Shown: positions 33,646 through 41,702 of the stretch, piece by piece
Layout of the letters: each line of letters starts with the position of its first letter
How positions within the stretch are numbered: the first letter of the stretch is position 1
Source of the DNA: an uncultured Bacteroidales bacterium
GTDB lineage: Bacteria > Bacteroidota > Bacteroidia > Bacteroidales > UBA932
Reading direction: 5' to 3'
DNA length: 44,402 nucleotides
Assembly: GCA_905235995.1 (NCBI GenBank)
Contig: CAJONI010000001.1
Span: 1 to 44,402, forward strand
Notes under the pieces: model-generated
Seen by the model: only the letters and a program-made list of their open reading frames with translations
What the model was told of the DNA's origin: nothing
Databases searched by the model: none
Program-made: the position numbers and the translations under genes

Positions 33646-34866
33646 ATGAGGACTCTCTTCAAGAACATAGGCTGCCTGGCGGGCATAGTCCCCTTCGGCG
33701 TATTCCGCAAGGAAGGCCAGGACATGGACCAGGTGGAAACCCTTGAAAACGCATGGCTTCTGGCCGACGGAAGCCGCATCGGGGCCTTCGGCTCTGTGTC
33801 AGACCCCTCGCCCGAGCAGGTCGACGAGGTCGTGGACTGCGAGGGCGGCCTGCTGATGCCGGCGTTCTGCGACAGCCATACCCACATCGTCTACGCCGGG
33901 TCGCGCGACGGGGAGTTCCTCGACAAGATAAAGGGCCTTTCCTATGCGGAGATAGCCGGACGCGGCGGGGGCATACTCAACTCATCCGACCTGCTCAACG
34001 CGACCCCCGAAGACGAACTCCTCGAACAATCGATGGAACGCGTACGTGAAGTCATGGCCAAGGGCACCGGCGCCCTCGAGATCAAGAGCGGCTACGGCCT
34101 TTGCACCGTGGGCGAGATGAAGATGCTCAGGGTCATCGACCGAATCAAGGCCATCGTGCCTGCGGAAGTGCGGGCCACCTTCCTCGGCGCACACGCTGTC
34201 GGACGTGGCTACTCCCACGATGATTATGTCAACCTGGTCTGCAGGATGATGCCCCAAGCGGCGCGGCTCGCCGACTTTGTGGACGTGTTCTGCGAAGAGG
34301 GCTTTTTCTCTGTCGACGACGCCGGCCTCATCCTCGACGCCGGCCTGCGTGCCGGCATGAGGCCCAAGATCCACGCCAACCAGCTCGCCGCGAGCGGAGG
34401 AGTGCAGGTAGGCGTGCGCTACGGAGCCCTGTCGGTCGACCATCTGGAGCATTCCGGCCAGGCAGAGATCGAGGCGCTCCGGGGCAAGGTGACCATGCCG
34501 ACCTTCCTGCCGGCTTCCTCTTTCTTCCTCAGGCTGCCCGACGGCCCGGCCCGCGACTACATCGACGCCGGTCTCGGAGTGGCCCTGGCTTCCGACTACA
34601 ATCCAGGCTCTTCCCCGGCAGGAGACATGCGCTGGATATGGGCGCTGGGATGCATCTGCCTGAGACTCACTCCCAACGAAGCGTTCAACGCCGTGACTCT
34701 CAACGGGGCATACGCCATGGGCGTCGCCGACCAGGCGGGCTCCATCACCGTTGGCAAACTCGCCAACCTCATACTCACCAAACCCGGCTGGACCCTCACC
34801 CGCATCCCCTACCTCCATCAAACCCCCTGCATACGCACAGTCTACCTCTCAGGAAAACCCCTGTGA
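33646..34866 (+). CDS. hutI: Imidazolonepropionase
   Basis: A 406-residue metal-dependent amidohydrolase that opens 4-imidazolone-5-propionate to N-formimino-L-glutamate, the substrate of FtcD. Metal-binding HTH lies in CDSHTHIVYAGSR. The family landmarks ALEIKSGYGL, FLGAHAV, KIHANQLAASGGVQ, VDHLEH and ASDYNPGSSP are all present. It is the last hut gene. A hairpin and a new promoter follow. No hutG or hutF is present, consistent with the formimino-transfer route. Confidence 0.96.
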   Translation: MRTLFKNIGCLAGIVPFGVFRKEGQDMDQVETLENAWLLADGSRIGAFGSVSDPSPEQVDEVVDCEGGLLMPAFCDSHTHIVYAGSRDGEFLDKIKGLSYAEIAGRGGGILNSSDLLNATPEDELLEQSMERVREVMAKGTGALEIKSGYGLCTVGEMKMLRVIDRIKAIVPAEVRATFLGAHAVGRGYSHDDYVNLVCRMMPQAARLADFVDVFCEEGFFSVDDAGLILDAGLRAGMRPKIHANQLAASGGVQVGVRYGALSVDHLEHSGQAEIEALRGKVTMPTFLPASSFFLRLPDGPARDYIDAGLGVALASDYNPGSSPAGDMRWIWALGCICLRLTPNEAFNAVTLNGAYAMGVADQAGSITVGKLANLILTKPGWTLTRIPYLHQTPCIRTVYLSGKPL

Positions 34867-34869
34867 CCT

Positions 34870-34889
34870 GTGGGGTTCAAAATCCCCAC
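34870..34889. terminator. Short hairpin after hutI; possible terminator or operator
   Basis: GTGGGG (34870-34875) and CCCCAC (34884-34889) flank TTCAAAAT. It starts 3 bp after the hutI stop and 8 bp before the next -7 box. The following sequence is AT-rich (ATTATTATT) rather than a pure T-run, so termination is only possible. An operator role for the next promoter fits equally well. Confidence 0.4.
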
Positions 34890-34897
34890 ATTATTAT

Positions 34898-34905
34898 TAC
34901 CTTTG
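34898..34905 (+). promoter_or_regulatory. Bacteroidetes -7 box for the phosphatase-cupin operon
   Basis: TACCTTTG at 34898-34905 is an exact TAnnTTTG. No good -33 TTTG lies at the normal distance, where the hairpin sits instead. Transcription would start near 34912, giving a leader of about 29 nt before the ATG at 34941. Confidence 0.6.
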
Positions 34906-34940
34906 CAGCTTGCTGTCCAGAACGACAGCCAAGCAGTGAC

Positions 34941-35786
34941 ATGACTCTATTCCCAGCAGGCCAGGATGCAGCCGAACGCATCATCCACTTTGAAGCAATT
35001 GAAAACGCCCGTGACCTTGGCGGTCTGGTGATGCAGGACGGGCGGAAGGTACGCCCCGGATTCCTTGTCCGCTCAGGCAATCTTTCCCGCGCAACCGATT
35101 CCGACGTGGCGGTGCTCAAGGAGCGCTTCAATCTGACCAACGTCTTCGACTTCCGTTTCGACGAAGAAGAAGCCGACGCTCCCGACCGCAGGATCGAGGG
35201 CGTGAACTATGTTCGCCTTTCCACCCTGCCCCAGCGACTGATCGACGGCTTCACCTCAGGGCGCGCAGACAACAAGCAGTTGAGCTCCAAGGATTTCGTG
35301 GAGAACCTCGTAAACTTTGCCTTCATGCCCCACGCCCAGCAGGTTTCAAGGATGATGTACACGGCCATAGTGTCGGAGCCCAACTCCCAGATGTTGTATG
35401 GCATGTTCATGCACGGAGTGCTGAATGCCAGGGCCGGGGTGCTGTGGCACTGCTCCCAGGGAAAGGACCGTGCGGGCTGGGCCACCGCGTTCCTACTCGC
35501 GGCACTTGGCGCCTCCAGGGAGACCATCGAGGCCGATTTCGACCTTTCCAACCGCTATTTCGCCCCATTTCTCAGGAAAATGCTGGCTGATGTCATAGGC
35601 ATGGGCGGTGGTGAGCGTGAGAAGGAGTTCCTCCAGGCCATGGTCGGCGTAAGCCTGAAGAATTTCAGGCAGGCCCTCGACATGATAGAAGGAAAGTACG
35701 GCTCGCTGCAGGCTTATGTCGAGAAAGCCCTGGGCTTTTCGAAGGCAGAGCAGAGGAAACTCCAGAAGAAATATCTGACATCCTGA
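34941..35786 (+). CDS. Tyrosine-protein phosphatase (Tyr_phosphatase3-like)
   Basis: A 281-residue protein phosphatase of the LipA/MptpB-like group. The active-site loop is WHCSQGKDRAGWA, giving the C-X5-R signature with nucleophile C171 and R177. The N-terminal ENARDLGGLVMQDGRKVRPGFLVRSGNLS is typical of this family, as are FDFRFDEEEADAP and the helical tail. The frame stays open back into hutI, but the ATG at 34941 follows a -7 box and gives a family-like N-terminus. Family members dephosphorylate protein tyrosine or serine, or phosphoinositides. No signal peptide is seen, so it is cytoplasmic. First gene of a six-gene run. Confidence 0.88.
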   Translation: MTLFPAGQDAAERIIHFEAIENARDLGGLVMQDGRKVRPGFLVRSGNLSRATDSDVAVLKERFNLTNVFDFRFDEEEADAPDRRIEGVNYVRLSTLPQRLIDGFTSGRADNKQLSSKDFVENLVNFAFMPHAQQVSRMMYTAIVSEPNSQMLYGMFMHGVLNARAGVLWHCSQGKDRAGWATAFLLAALGASRETIEADFDLSNRYFAPFLRKMLADVIGMGGGEREKEFLQAMVGVSLKNFRQALDMIEGKYGSLQAYVEKALGFSKAEQRKLQKKYLTS

Positions 35787-35805
35787 AAACAACACACACA
35801 AGGAT

Positions 35806-36189
35806 ATGAAAAACGACAATAACGACGAAGTACAGAAGATCGAACTGCTCCGCACCAGCCAGACCTGGGACGGAGCCGAATTGCCTGACTACCCCGCCGG
35901 GCGGCCTGAACTGGTATGCCTCCGCATGATCTTCCCCGCCGGAAAGAAGCTTGAATGGCACCACCACCCCGTGATCAACTTCGGAATAGTCGAGCAGGGA
36001 GAGCTGACCGTCATATCGCTGGACGGCAGGACCAGGACCTTCCATCAGGGAGAGGCGCTCTCCGAAATGGTCGGGACAGTGCACCGCGGAGAGAACCGTG
36101 GCGACGTCCCGGTCATCCTCAACATGTTCTATGTCTCCCAGAAAGGCGTCCCGGTAACCGTCGCCCATCCCGATATTCCGATTGAATAG
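35806..36189 (+). CDS. Small cupin-domain protein
   Basis: A 127-residue single-domain cupin. The first conserved motif is at about residues 43-70 (FPAGKKLEWHHHPVINFGIVEQGELTV, with clustered His as metal ligands), and the second at about 75-105 (EALSEMVGTVHRGENRGDVPVILNMFYV). Such proteins bind a metal and act as small oxygenases, isomerases or ligand sensors. The substrate cannot be deduced. AAGGAT precedes the ATG, 19 bp after the phosphatase stop. Confidence 0.87.
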   Translation: MKNDNNDEVQKIELLRTSQTWDGAELPDYPAGRPELVCLRMIFPAGKKLEWHHHPVINFGIVEQGELTVISLDGRTRTFHQGEALSEMVGTVHRGENRGDVPVILNMFYVSQKGVPVTVAHPDIPIE

Positions 36190-36193
36190 GACG

Positions 36194-37159
36194 ATGAGAG
36201 CAAACTCGTTTTTCCAGGTCGCTTTCGCCATCCTGCTGGTCACCCTGACCTCGTGCAGGAACTCCAGGCCTGCCGAATCCATACCCAAGGCCCCGGACTA
36301 CAGCGAAGCCATGCAGTGGTATGTCACAGCCCGCGGCGGCGTGGCTGACATTTTCTATGTGACCTCAACGGAAACAGGCGATTATACGCTCCAGGACGGT
36401 ACGCCGTGCCACTATGCCGACGTCTATGCCGAGGAAAGACGCACGCCCCTGCTCGCCGAGATGGAGGGTGTCGACGCTCTCGTAGGCGGGAACCTGAACT
36501 TCTATGCGCCCTACTATCGCCAGTGCTCGATCGAGTCGTTCCTCGAAGACAGCCTCTCCATGGAGCGGCTGAAGCTGCCGACGGAAGACATGCGGAACGC
36601 ATTCTCCCATTATATTGCCGACCAGAACCCTGACCGGCCATTCATCCTTGCAGGCTTCAGCCAGGGGGCGATGATCGCCCTTGAACTGCTCCGCGAGATG
36701 GACGACGAGGCCTTCTCCCGTATGGTGGCGGCATATATCATCGGAGCCAACATCACCCGGGACGACCTGGAAGCCTCACCGCGCATCATACCGGCGCAGC
36801 GTGCCGACGACACCGGCGTGACCATCTGCTACAACTCCGTGCGAGACGCCTCATGCGCCTTCTGGAGCGGCAGCGCAGTGGCCATCAATCCCGTGAACTG
36901 GTGCACCGACGCCACTCCTGCCACGCTCATCACCGTGCCTTCGCCCAACTTCCCCGTGGAAGAACAGCAGGAAGATACGCTTAACGTCCACGTCGACGAG
37001 GCTTCGAAACTGGTCTTTGTCGACGGATTCAGGGGAACCGACTACGTCACCCCGGTCGTAGGCAGGGAAGGAAACTATCACTCCCGCGAAATCTGGTTCT
37101 ACCGCGACCGGCTTCGCGAAAACATGGCCCTCAGGGTCGAATCTTTTTTAAACAGATAG
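36194..37159 (+). CDS. DUF3089-family lipoprotein, predicted alpha/beta hydrolase
   Basis: A 321-residue protein with a lipoprotein signal peptide (MRANSFFQVAFAILLVTLTSC, Cys21), so it is membrane-anchored in the envelope. The core has the DUF3089 pattern: WYVTARGGVADIFYV near the start of the mature part, NLNFYAPYYRQ, then the nucleophile elbow ILAGFSQGAMIALELL (Ser156). WCTDATPATLI follows. Likely an esterase or lipase-like hydrolase of unknown substrate. The ATG at 36194 is chosen over an in-frame TTG at 36182 that lies inside the cupin gene. Confidence 0.85.
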   Translation: MRANSFFQVAFAILLVTLTSCRNSRPAESIPKAPDYSEAMQWYVTARGGVADIFYVTSTETGDYTLQDGTPCHYADVYAEERRTPLLAEMEGVDALVGGNLNFYAPYYRQCSIESFLEDSLSMERLKLPTEDMRNAFSHYIADQNPDRPFILAGFSQGAMIALELLREMDDEAFSRMVAAYIIGANITRDDLEASPRIIPAQRADDTGVTICYNSVRDASCAFWSGSAVAINPVNWCTDATPATLITVPSPNFPVEEQQEDTLNVHVDEASKLVFVDGFRGTDYVTPVVGREGNYHSREIWFYRDRLRENMALRVESFLNR

Positions 37160-37957
37160 ATGATGGTCATACTGATTACAGGCATTTCCTCGGGCTTCGG
37201 GCTCGCCATGGCAAGGCAGCTTGCCGCCGACGGCCACACGGTCTACGGCACGGTAAGGCGTGAAGTAGAGCCGCTTCCGGGTGTAAACTATCTTCATGCC
37301 GACGTGCGCGACACGGGTTCCGTGCAGGCTGCCGTGCAGGCGGTCCTGCTGACCGAGGGCCGCATCGACGTGCTGATCAACAATGCCGGCATGGGCATAG
37401 GCGGCCCGGTGGAATTCGCCCCGGAGGCCGACGTGCAGCTCCAGATGGACACCAACTTCATGGGGCAGGTGCGCTTCACTCAGGCAGTCCTGCCGGCGAT
37501 GCGTCGGCAAGGCGGCGGCAAGATCCTATGCTTCAGCTCCATAGGCGGAGTGATGGGGCTTCCGTTCCAGGGCTTCTACTCCGCCAGCAAGTTTGCCATC
37601 GAAGGTTTCTGCGAAGCCCTGCAGACAGAGGTCCGCAAACACGGCATCAAAGTGGTCCTCATAGAACCCGGCGACTTTTCGACCGGCTTCACGGCCGCCC
37701 GCATCAAGCAAATCTCCGACGAGGCTGCGGCAGCCTATCCCTCGCTCCTGCGCTCGGTGAGCAGCTTCGAGAAAGACGAACTCACGGGCCTCAAGCCCGA
37801 GTTCCTGGCCCGCAGGATCTCGAAGATAGTCAAAAAGAAGAATCCGAAGTTCCGCTACGTGATAGCCACCTTCATCCAGCGCCTCTCCATACCCCTGAAG
37901 CGCATCCTTCCAGCGCGTCTTTTCGTCCGCGTCCTGTCGATGTTCTACGGGGTGTAG
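37160..37957 (+). CDS. Short-chain dehydrogenase/reductase
   Basis: A 265-residue classical SDR. The NAD(P)-binding TGISSGFG is at residues 7-14, followed by DVRD, NNAG and the catalytic Ser and YSASK pair (FSSIGGVMGLPFQGFYSASK). IEPGDFSTGF lies after the active site. An Arg-rich start of the second strand (TVRREVE) suggests NADP(H). The helical tail from about 215 is typical of SDRs acting on lipid-like or steroid-like substrates; substrate unknown. The gene starts directly after the DUF3089 stop; a second ATG one codon later is possible. Confidence 0.92.
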   Translation: MMVILITGISSGFGLAMARQLAADGHTVYGTVRREVEPLPGVNYLHADVRDTGSVQAAVQAVLLTEGRIDVLINNAGMGIGGPVEFAPEADVQLQMDTNFMGQVRFTQAVLPAMRRQGGGKILCFSSIGGVMGLPFQGFYSASKFAIEGFCEALQTEVRKHGIKVVLIEPGDFSTGFTAARIKQISDEAAAAYPSLLRSVSSFEKDELTGLKPEFLARRISKIVKKKNPKFRYVIATFIQRLSIPLKRILPARLFVRVLSMFYGV

Positions 37958-37976
37958 GACCGTCGCTACAGCAGAC

Positions 37977-38345
37977 ATGATATTCACGCTTCCTTTCGCC
38001 AAGGCCTGCTTCGACCGCTTCAACCGGGAGTTCTTCAATGGAGAGCTGCCCGAGATCCCGATAAGGCTCGGGCGTGCGAAACGTTCGCTCGGGACCTGTA
38101 CCTGCAGGATACGGCGAAGATGGTGGCATATCGTCCGCTACGATTTCAAGCTTCGGTTCAGCACCAGTTTCGACCTGCCGGAAGCTGAGCTGGAAGACAC
38201 CGTTCTCCATGAAATGATCCACTATTGGATCTGGCTCAACGACCTACGCGACACTTCAGCCCACGGCAAGGTGTTCCGGGAGCAGATGGCCCGGGTCAAC
38301 GCTGCAGGGCGGCATGTGACCATCTCCCATAAAACACACAATTAA
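37977..38345 (+). CDS. SprT-like zinc-binding protein
   Basis: A 122-residue SprT-like domain protein. The zinc motif is HEMIHYW (H78, E79, H82), with a later His in SAHGKVFREQMARVN as the presumed third ligand. The N-terminal FDRFNREFFNGELPEIPI is the family signature. It is shorter than E. coli SprT (about 165) and lacks the C-terminal Zn ribbon. Eukaryotic SPRTN relatives cleave DNA-protein crosslinks; the bacterial function is unclear. It lies 19 bp after the SDR gene and 11 bp before scpB. Confidence 0.87.
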   Translation: MIFTLPFAKACFDRFNREFFNGELPEIPIRLGRAKRSLGTCTCRIRRRWWHIVRYDFKLRFSTSFDLPEAELEDTVLHEMIHYWIWLNDLRDTSAHGKVFREQMARVNAAGRHVTISHKTHN

Positions 38346-38356
38346 ACAACAACCCA

Positions 38357-39163
38357 ATGCTTGTCAATTCTATCATCAAGGACCGCATCTGCTTCGTCGA
38401 AATGCAGAACGGAGCGCACTTCAACTGCCTCAGCGGCGACATGTGCCGTGAACTCACGGACGCCATACGCGAGGCCTACAAGGCAGAATGCGTGGGCATA
38501 GTTCTCAAGGCCCAGTCGAACAAGGGCGTCTGGAGTGCCGGTCACGACATACGCGAACTTCCGCAGAACGGGGAGGACCCTCTGTCCTACGACGTCCCCA
38601 TGGAAAGGCTCCTGCGCTGCGTGCAGGAAGTCGCCATCCCGGTCATCGCCTGTGTCGACGGTTCTGTCTGGGGCGGAGCCTGCGACCTCTGCCTGTCGTG
38701 CGACATGATAGTCAGCTCCGACAACGCCACCTTCGCCATCACCCCGGCCAAGATAGGCATCCCCTACAACGCCTCGGGCATCATGCACTTCATCAACCAG
38801 CTGGGCATCAACAAGGCCCGCGAGATGTTTTTCCTGGCTACCCCCATCACCGCCGCCGACGCTCTCAACGTGGGTCTGATCAATCGCGTCTGCAAGATCG
38901 AAGACCTTGACAGAGTGCTTGAAGAGCAGTTCCTCGTTCCGCTGCGCCGCAACAGCGTCATGTCGGTTAGTGCCATCAAACGCCAGTTCCGCGTCCTGGC
39001 AAAAGGGATGTCGGCATTGCCCTCCGAGAATTTCGAAAAGATCAACGCCCTTCGCACCAAAGTGTACGAAGGAGCAGACTACCTTGAAGGCATTCGGTCT
39101 TTCCTCGAGAAGAGAACTCCTCAGTTCTCAGGCAAGGCCTCTGACCTGGATTCTGCGGAATAG
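38357..39163 (+). CDS. scpB: Methylmalonyl-CoA decarboxylase (crotonase fold)
   Basis: A 268-residue enoyl-CoA hydratase/isomerase-superfamily protein that closely follows E. coli ScpB (YgfG) in the segments I can compare: VWSAGHDIRELPQNGEDPLS, CVDGSVWGGACDL, FAITPAKIGIPYNASGI and YLEGIRSFLEKRTPQFSGK. ScpB converts (R)-methylmalonyl-CoA to propionyl-CoA and CO2 in a succinate-to-propionate route. Bacteroidales usually use the biotin-dependent decarboxylase for this, so an ScpB would be an extra or alternative exit. The last 43 bp overlap the convergent nhaA gene. Final gene of the phosphatase-led run. Confidence 0.85.
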   Translation: MLVNSIIKDRICFVEMQNGAHFNCLSGDMCRELTDAIREAYKAECVGIVLKAQSNKGVWSAGHDIRELPQNGEDPLSYDVPMERLLRCVQEVAIPVIACVDGSVWGGACDLCLSCDMIVSSDNATFAITPAKIGIPYNASGIMHFINQLGINKAREMFFLATPITAADALNVGLINRVCKIEDLDRVLEEQFLVPLRRNSVMSVSAIKRQFRVLAKGMSALPSENFEKINALRTKVYEGADYLEGIRSFLEKRTPQFSGKASDLDSAE

Positions 39164-40572
39164 CTTTTCTTGCCCGAGACCAGACTGATCAACAGCGAGC
39201 CCAGGACTCCGGCGCAGACAGAACTCAGCAGGACCGCGATCTTTCCTGCATCGCGCAGGGTATGGGTGATTTCCGGGTCGATTCCGGGGCCAGCGAATGA
39301 CAGGGTATCTACGAAGATGCTCATCGTGAAGCCTATGCCGCCGAGGCAGGCCACTGCGAAAAGCATGGGCCAGTTCGCCTTTGCCGGCATGGCCCCAACC
39401 TTGAACCTGATGGCCAGCCACGAGGCCAGGGTGATGCCTATGGGCTTGCCGAGCACGAGCCCCAGGAAGATGCCCAGGCCCACGCTTCCGGTGACTGGAT
39501 CTATAGCCCTGAAGACGTTGAAGAGCGAAGGGTCCTTGATCTCGACTCCGGCATTGGCCAGGGCGAAGATAGGCATGATGATGAAATTCACTATGGGATT
39601 GAGCAGGTGCTCAAGTCGGTAGGACGGCGGGATAGTTCTGACACTCAACTTGCTGAGCTCCCTCAGATAGTGGCGCTCCCGGGTGCTGGGAAAGACCTCA
39701 TCGATGCGATCAGCCTCAGATGACTTAAGCCCGGCATAGATCCTTCGGCTCTCCCTTTGGAACTTGGTCTGGCTGTAGCGGGCTTCCATGGGGATGAGCA
39801 TGGCCATCACGACACCCGACATCGTGGCGTGTATCCCACTGTAATAGAACAGGAACCACACTGTTATGGCAGGTACTATATAAAGGCCCGTGCGCTTTTC
39901 GCCCAAACGGTTCATCAGCACCACGAAGAGGATCACCAAAGAGGCGATGCCGAGCAGAGGGAGGTTGATCTGGCCTCCGTAGAAGATGGCTACCACCAGT
40001 ATTGCGACAAGGTCGTCGGCTATGGCCAGGGCTGTGAGGAACACCTTGAGCGAAATGGGCACCTTGTCGCCGAGGATGGAAAGGATGCCCACTGCAAAGG
40101 CGATGTCGGTCGCGGTGGGAATGCCCCAGCCGGAGGCCGCGAGTGTACCTTGGTTGACCACGGTGAAGAGCAGCGCGGGAACCAGCACTCCGCCGAAAGC
40201 CGCGATCACGGGCAGTATGGCCTTCTTGAAGGAAGACAGTTCCCCGCACACGATCTCGCGCTTGATTTCCAGCCCGACGGTGAAGAAAAACACCACCATC
40301 AGGATGTCGTTGATGAACTTCTCCACCGTCATGCCGTGGGGGAATACCCATTCCACGGTGCCGCCGGGAGAGATGATATTGGCGGTCATTTCCGTGAGGA
40401 GGACGGCGTGATAGATATCCTTGGTGAAGGGAAGGTTGGCCAGCAGCATGGCCACGACCACACAGGCAAGGAGCACCACACCGTTGGCCCAGGGCTGTTT
40501 GAAGAAGCTGGATCGGGAAATCCTGAAATTACGGAATTCCTTTCTCCACCAATGAATCGGGATGAGCTCCAT
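39121..40572 (-). CDS. nhaA: Na+/H+ antiporter NhaA
   Basis: A 483-residue antiporter that expels Na+ in exchange for protons. Recognisable parts are FFFTVGLEIKREIVCGEL, WGIPTATDIAFAVGILSILG (D156) and the ion-binding Asp pair LAIADDLVAILVVA (D186, D187), then FALANAGVE and GFTMSIFVDTLSF. It is longer than E. coli NhaA (388), with a cytoplasmic insert of about 60 residues near 265-320 (KFQRESRRIYAGLKSSEADR) and a short charged tail. The last 43 bp overlap scpB tail to tail. It has its own promoter, divergent from the S66 peptidase gene. Confidence 0.94.
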   Translation of the reverse strand: MELIPIHWWRKEFRNFRISRSSFFKQPWANGVVLLACVVVAMLLANLPFTKDIYHAVLLTEMTANIISPGGTVEWVFPHGMTVEKFINDILMVVFFFTVGLEIKREIVCGELSSFKKAILPVIAAFGGVLVPALLFTVVNQGTLAASGWGIPTATDIAFAVGILSILGDKVPISLKVFLTALAIADDLVAILVVAIFYGGQINLPLLGIASLVILFVVLMNRLGEKRTGLYIVPAITVWFLFYYSGIHATMSGVVMAMLIPMEARYSQTKFQRESRRIYAGLKSSEADRIDEVFPSTRERHYLRELSKLSVRTIPPSYRLEHLLNPIVNFIIMPIFALANAGVEIKDPSLFNVFRAIDPVTGSVGLGIFLGLVLGKPIGITLASWLAIRFKVGAMPAKANWPMLFAVACLGGIGFTMSIFVDTLSFAGPGIDPEITHTLRDAGKIAVLLSSVCAGVLGSLLISLVSGKKSYSAESRSEALPEN

Positions 40573-40595
40573 GTTTAGTTTAGTGAATCAATCCA

Positions 40596-40626
40596 CAAAT
40601 ATAGTCAAAATATGCTACCTTTGCAA
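40596..40626 (-). promoter_or_regulatory. nhaA promoter (minus strand)
   Basis: On the minus strand TATATTTG (40603-40596) is an exact -7 box, and TTG (40626-40624) lies 20 bp upstream of it as the -33 element. Transcription would start near 40589, about 17 nt before the nhaA ATG. The -33 element overlaps the plus-strand -7 box. Confidence 0.6.
40616..40623 (+). promoter_or_regulatory. -7 box for the S66 carboxypeptidase gene
   Basis: TACCTTTG at 40616-40623 is an exact plus-strand TAnnTTTG 21 bp before the ATG at 40645. A clear -33 element is not seen at the usual distance. It abuts the divergent nhaA promoter. Confidence 0.6.
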
Positions 40627-40644
40627 TGAGAGAAAACTCAAAAA

Positions 40645-41571
40645 ATGAAAGAACGCCCCATGGACCAGTACATCCGTCCCGAATTCCTGAAGAGAGGCGA
40701 CACTGTCGCGGTGGTCGCTCCCGCATCGGCCCTGAACGAAGAGAGCCGCAAAGCCACGCACTGGAAGGAGTTGCTGGAGTCGTGGGGGCTGAAGGTCAAG
40801 ACTGGCAGGCATCTGTATGACAGCATGCCCGGCGGGTTCGCCGGAAGCGAGGAAGATCGTGCAGCCGACCTGTGCGGGGCCCTGCTCGACCCGGAAGTGA
40901 AGGCCATCATCTCCTTCCGCGGCGGCTACGGCTCGATGCATGCCGTCAGGTCGGTCGACACTTCCCTTTTCAGGGTGCATCCGAAGTGGCTGGTGGGTTT
41001 CAGCGACATCACCGTGCTGCATGCGGTGCTGCAGAGCTATGGGATAGAATCGATACACGGGGCGATGCCAAGCACCCTGGGAGAAGATTCGCGGGTCAGC
41101 GAAGAGTCGCTGCGCAAGGCGCTCTTCGGGGAGCTGTGCTCCTACCGCACGGCCAGCCACCCGTTCAGCCAGACGGGGCGTGCGGGCGGCAGGCTCCTTG
41201 GCGGCAACCTGAGCCTGGTCTGTTCCTGTCTTGGGACTCCCTGGGAAGTGCGCATGAATGAGGGCGACATACTGCTGATCGAAGATGTCGACGAGAGGAT
41301 GTACAATCTCGACCGCATGCTGCTTACTTTGCAGCAGGGAGGGGTTTTCGAGCGGGCCGGGGCCATCATCGTCGGCTATTTCACCGACACGGAGGGCGAA
41401 AAGGAATGGCAGCGCACGGCGCTCGAGCTCGTCCGCGAATACATGCCCGCCGGCAAGCCCGTCCTCTTCGGCTTCCCCGCCGGCCACGAACACCCCAACC
41501 TCAGCCTCTACCTCGGCCGCCAGATCGACCTCACAATAACAGATGATGGTGGATATATCCAATTTAGATAG
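40645..41571 (+). CDS. LD-carboxypeptidase (peptidase family S66)
   Basis: A 308-residue S66 peptidase. The family cleaves the L,D bond that releases terminal D-Ala from murein tetrapeptides in the cytoplasm; other members inactivate microcin C-like peptides. The nucleophile is in VGFSDITVLHAV (S120). The Glu and His of the triad lie in LLIEDVDERMYNLDRML and AGHEHPNLSLYLG. IISFRGGYGSM is the N-terminal domain signature. No signal peptide is seen, which fits the cytoplasmic murein-recycling role. The gene stands alone, bounded by hairpin repeat copy 3. Confidence 0.92.
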   Translation: MKERPMDQYIRPEFLKRGDTVAVVAPASALNEESRKATHWKELLESWGLKVKTGRHLYDSMPGGFAGSEEDRAADLCGALLDPEVKAIISFRGGYGSMHAVRSVDTSLFRVHPKWLVGFSDITVLHAVLQSYGIESIHGAMPSTLGEDSRVSEESLRKALFGELCSYRTASHPFSQTGRAGGRLLGGNLSLVCSCLGTPWEVRMNEGDILLIEDVDERMYNLDRMLLTLQQGGVFERAGAIIVGYFTDTEGEKEWQRTALELVREYMPAGKPVLFGFPAGHEHPNLSLYLGRQIDLTITDDGGYIQFR

Positions 41572-41599
41572 TAATATGTCTGGCGATTAGGGCGTAGCG

Positions 41600-41665
41600 G
41601 CGGGTGGTGTTGCGTAAGCCGAGCATTTTTCTGCGAGGCTTCGCAACACCAGAGCCGCGAAGCCC
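41600..41665. repeat. Intergenic hairpin repeat, copy 3
   Basis: Arms 41606-41614 (GGTGTTGCG) and 41642-41650 (CGCAACACC) pair perfectly. The stem continues inward through AAGCC (41616-41620) with GGCTT (41637-41641) past one bulged T. The loop holds GAGC, A, five T and CTGCGA, the core shared with copies 1 and 2. GCGGGTG before the stem and CAGAGC after it are also shared with copy 2. It lies between the S66 and DUF853 genes. A T-run in the loop rather than after the stem is unlike a standard terminator. Confidence 0.7.
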
Positions 41666-41702
41666 GCAGATTGATATTATTTGATATATAAAACAAAAAC
41701 AT

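Noticed and set aside
34638-34940. Upstream extension of the tyrosine phosphatase into hutI
   Set aside because: The extra frame overlaps hutI coding sequence, translates to His/Arg/Pro-rich sequence, and lies before the -7 box at 34898.
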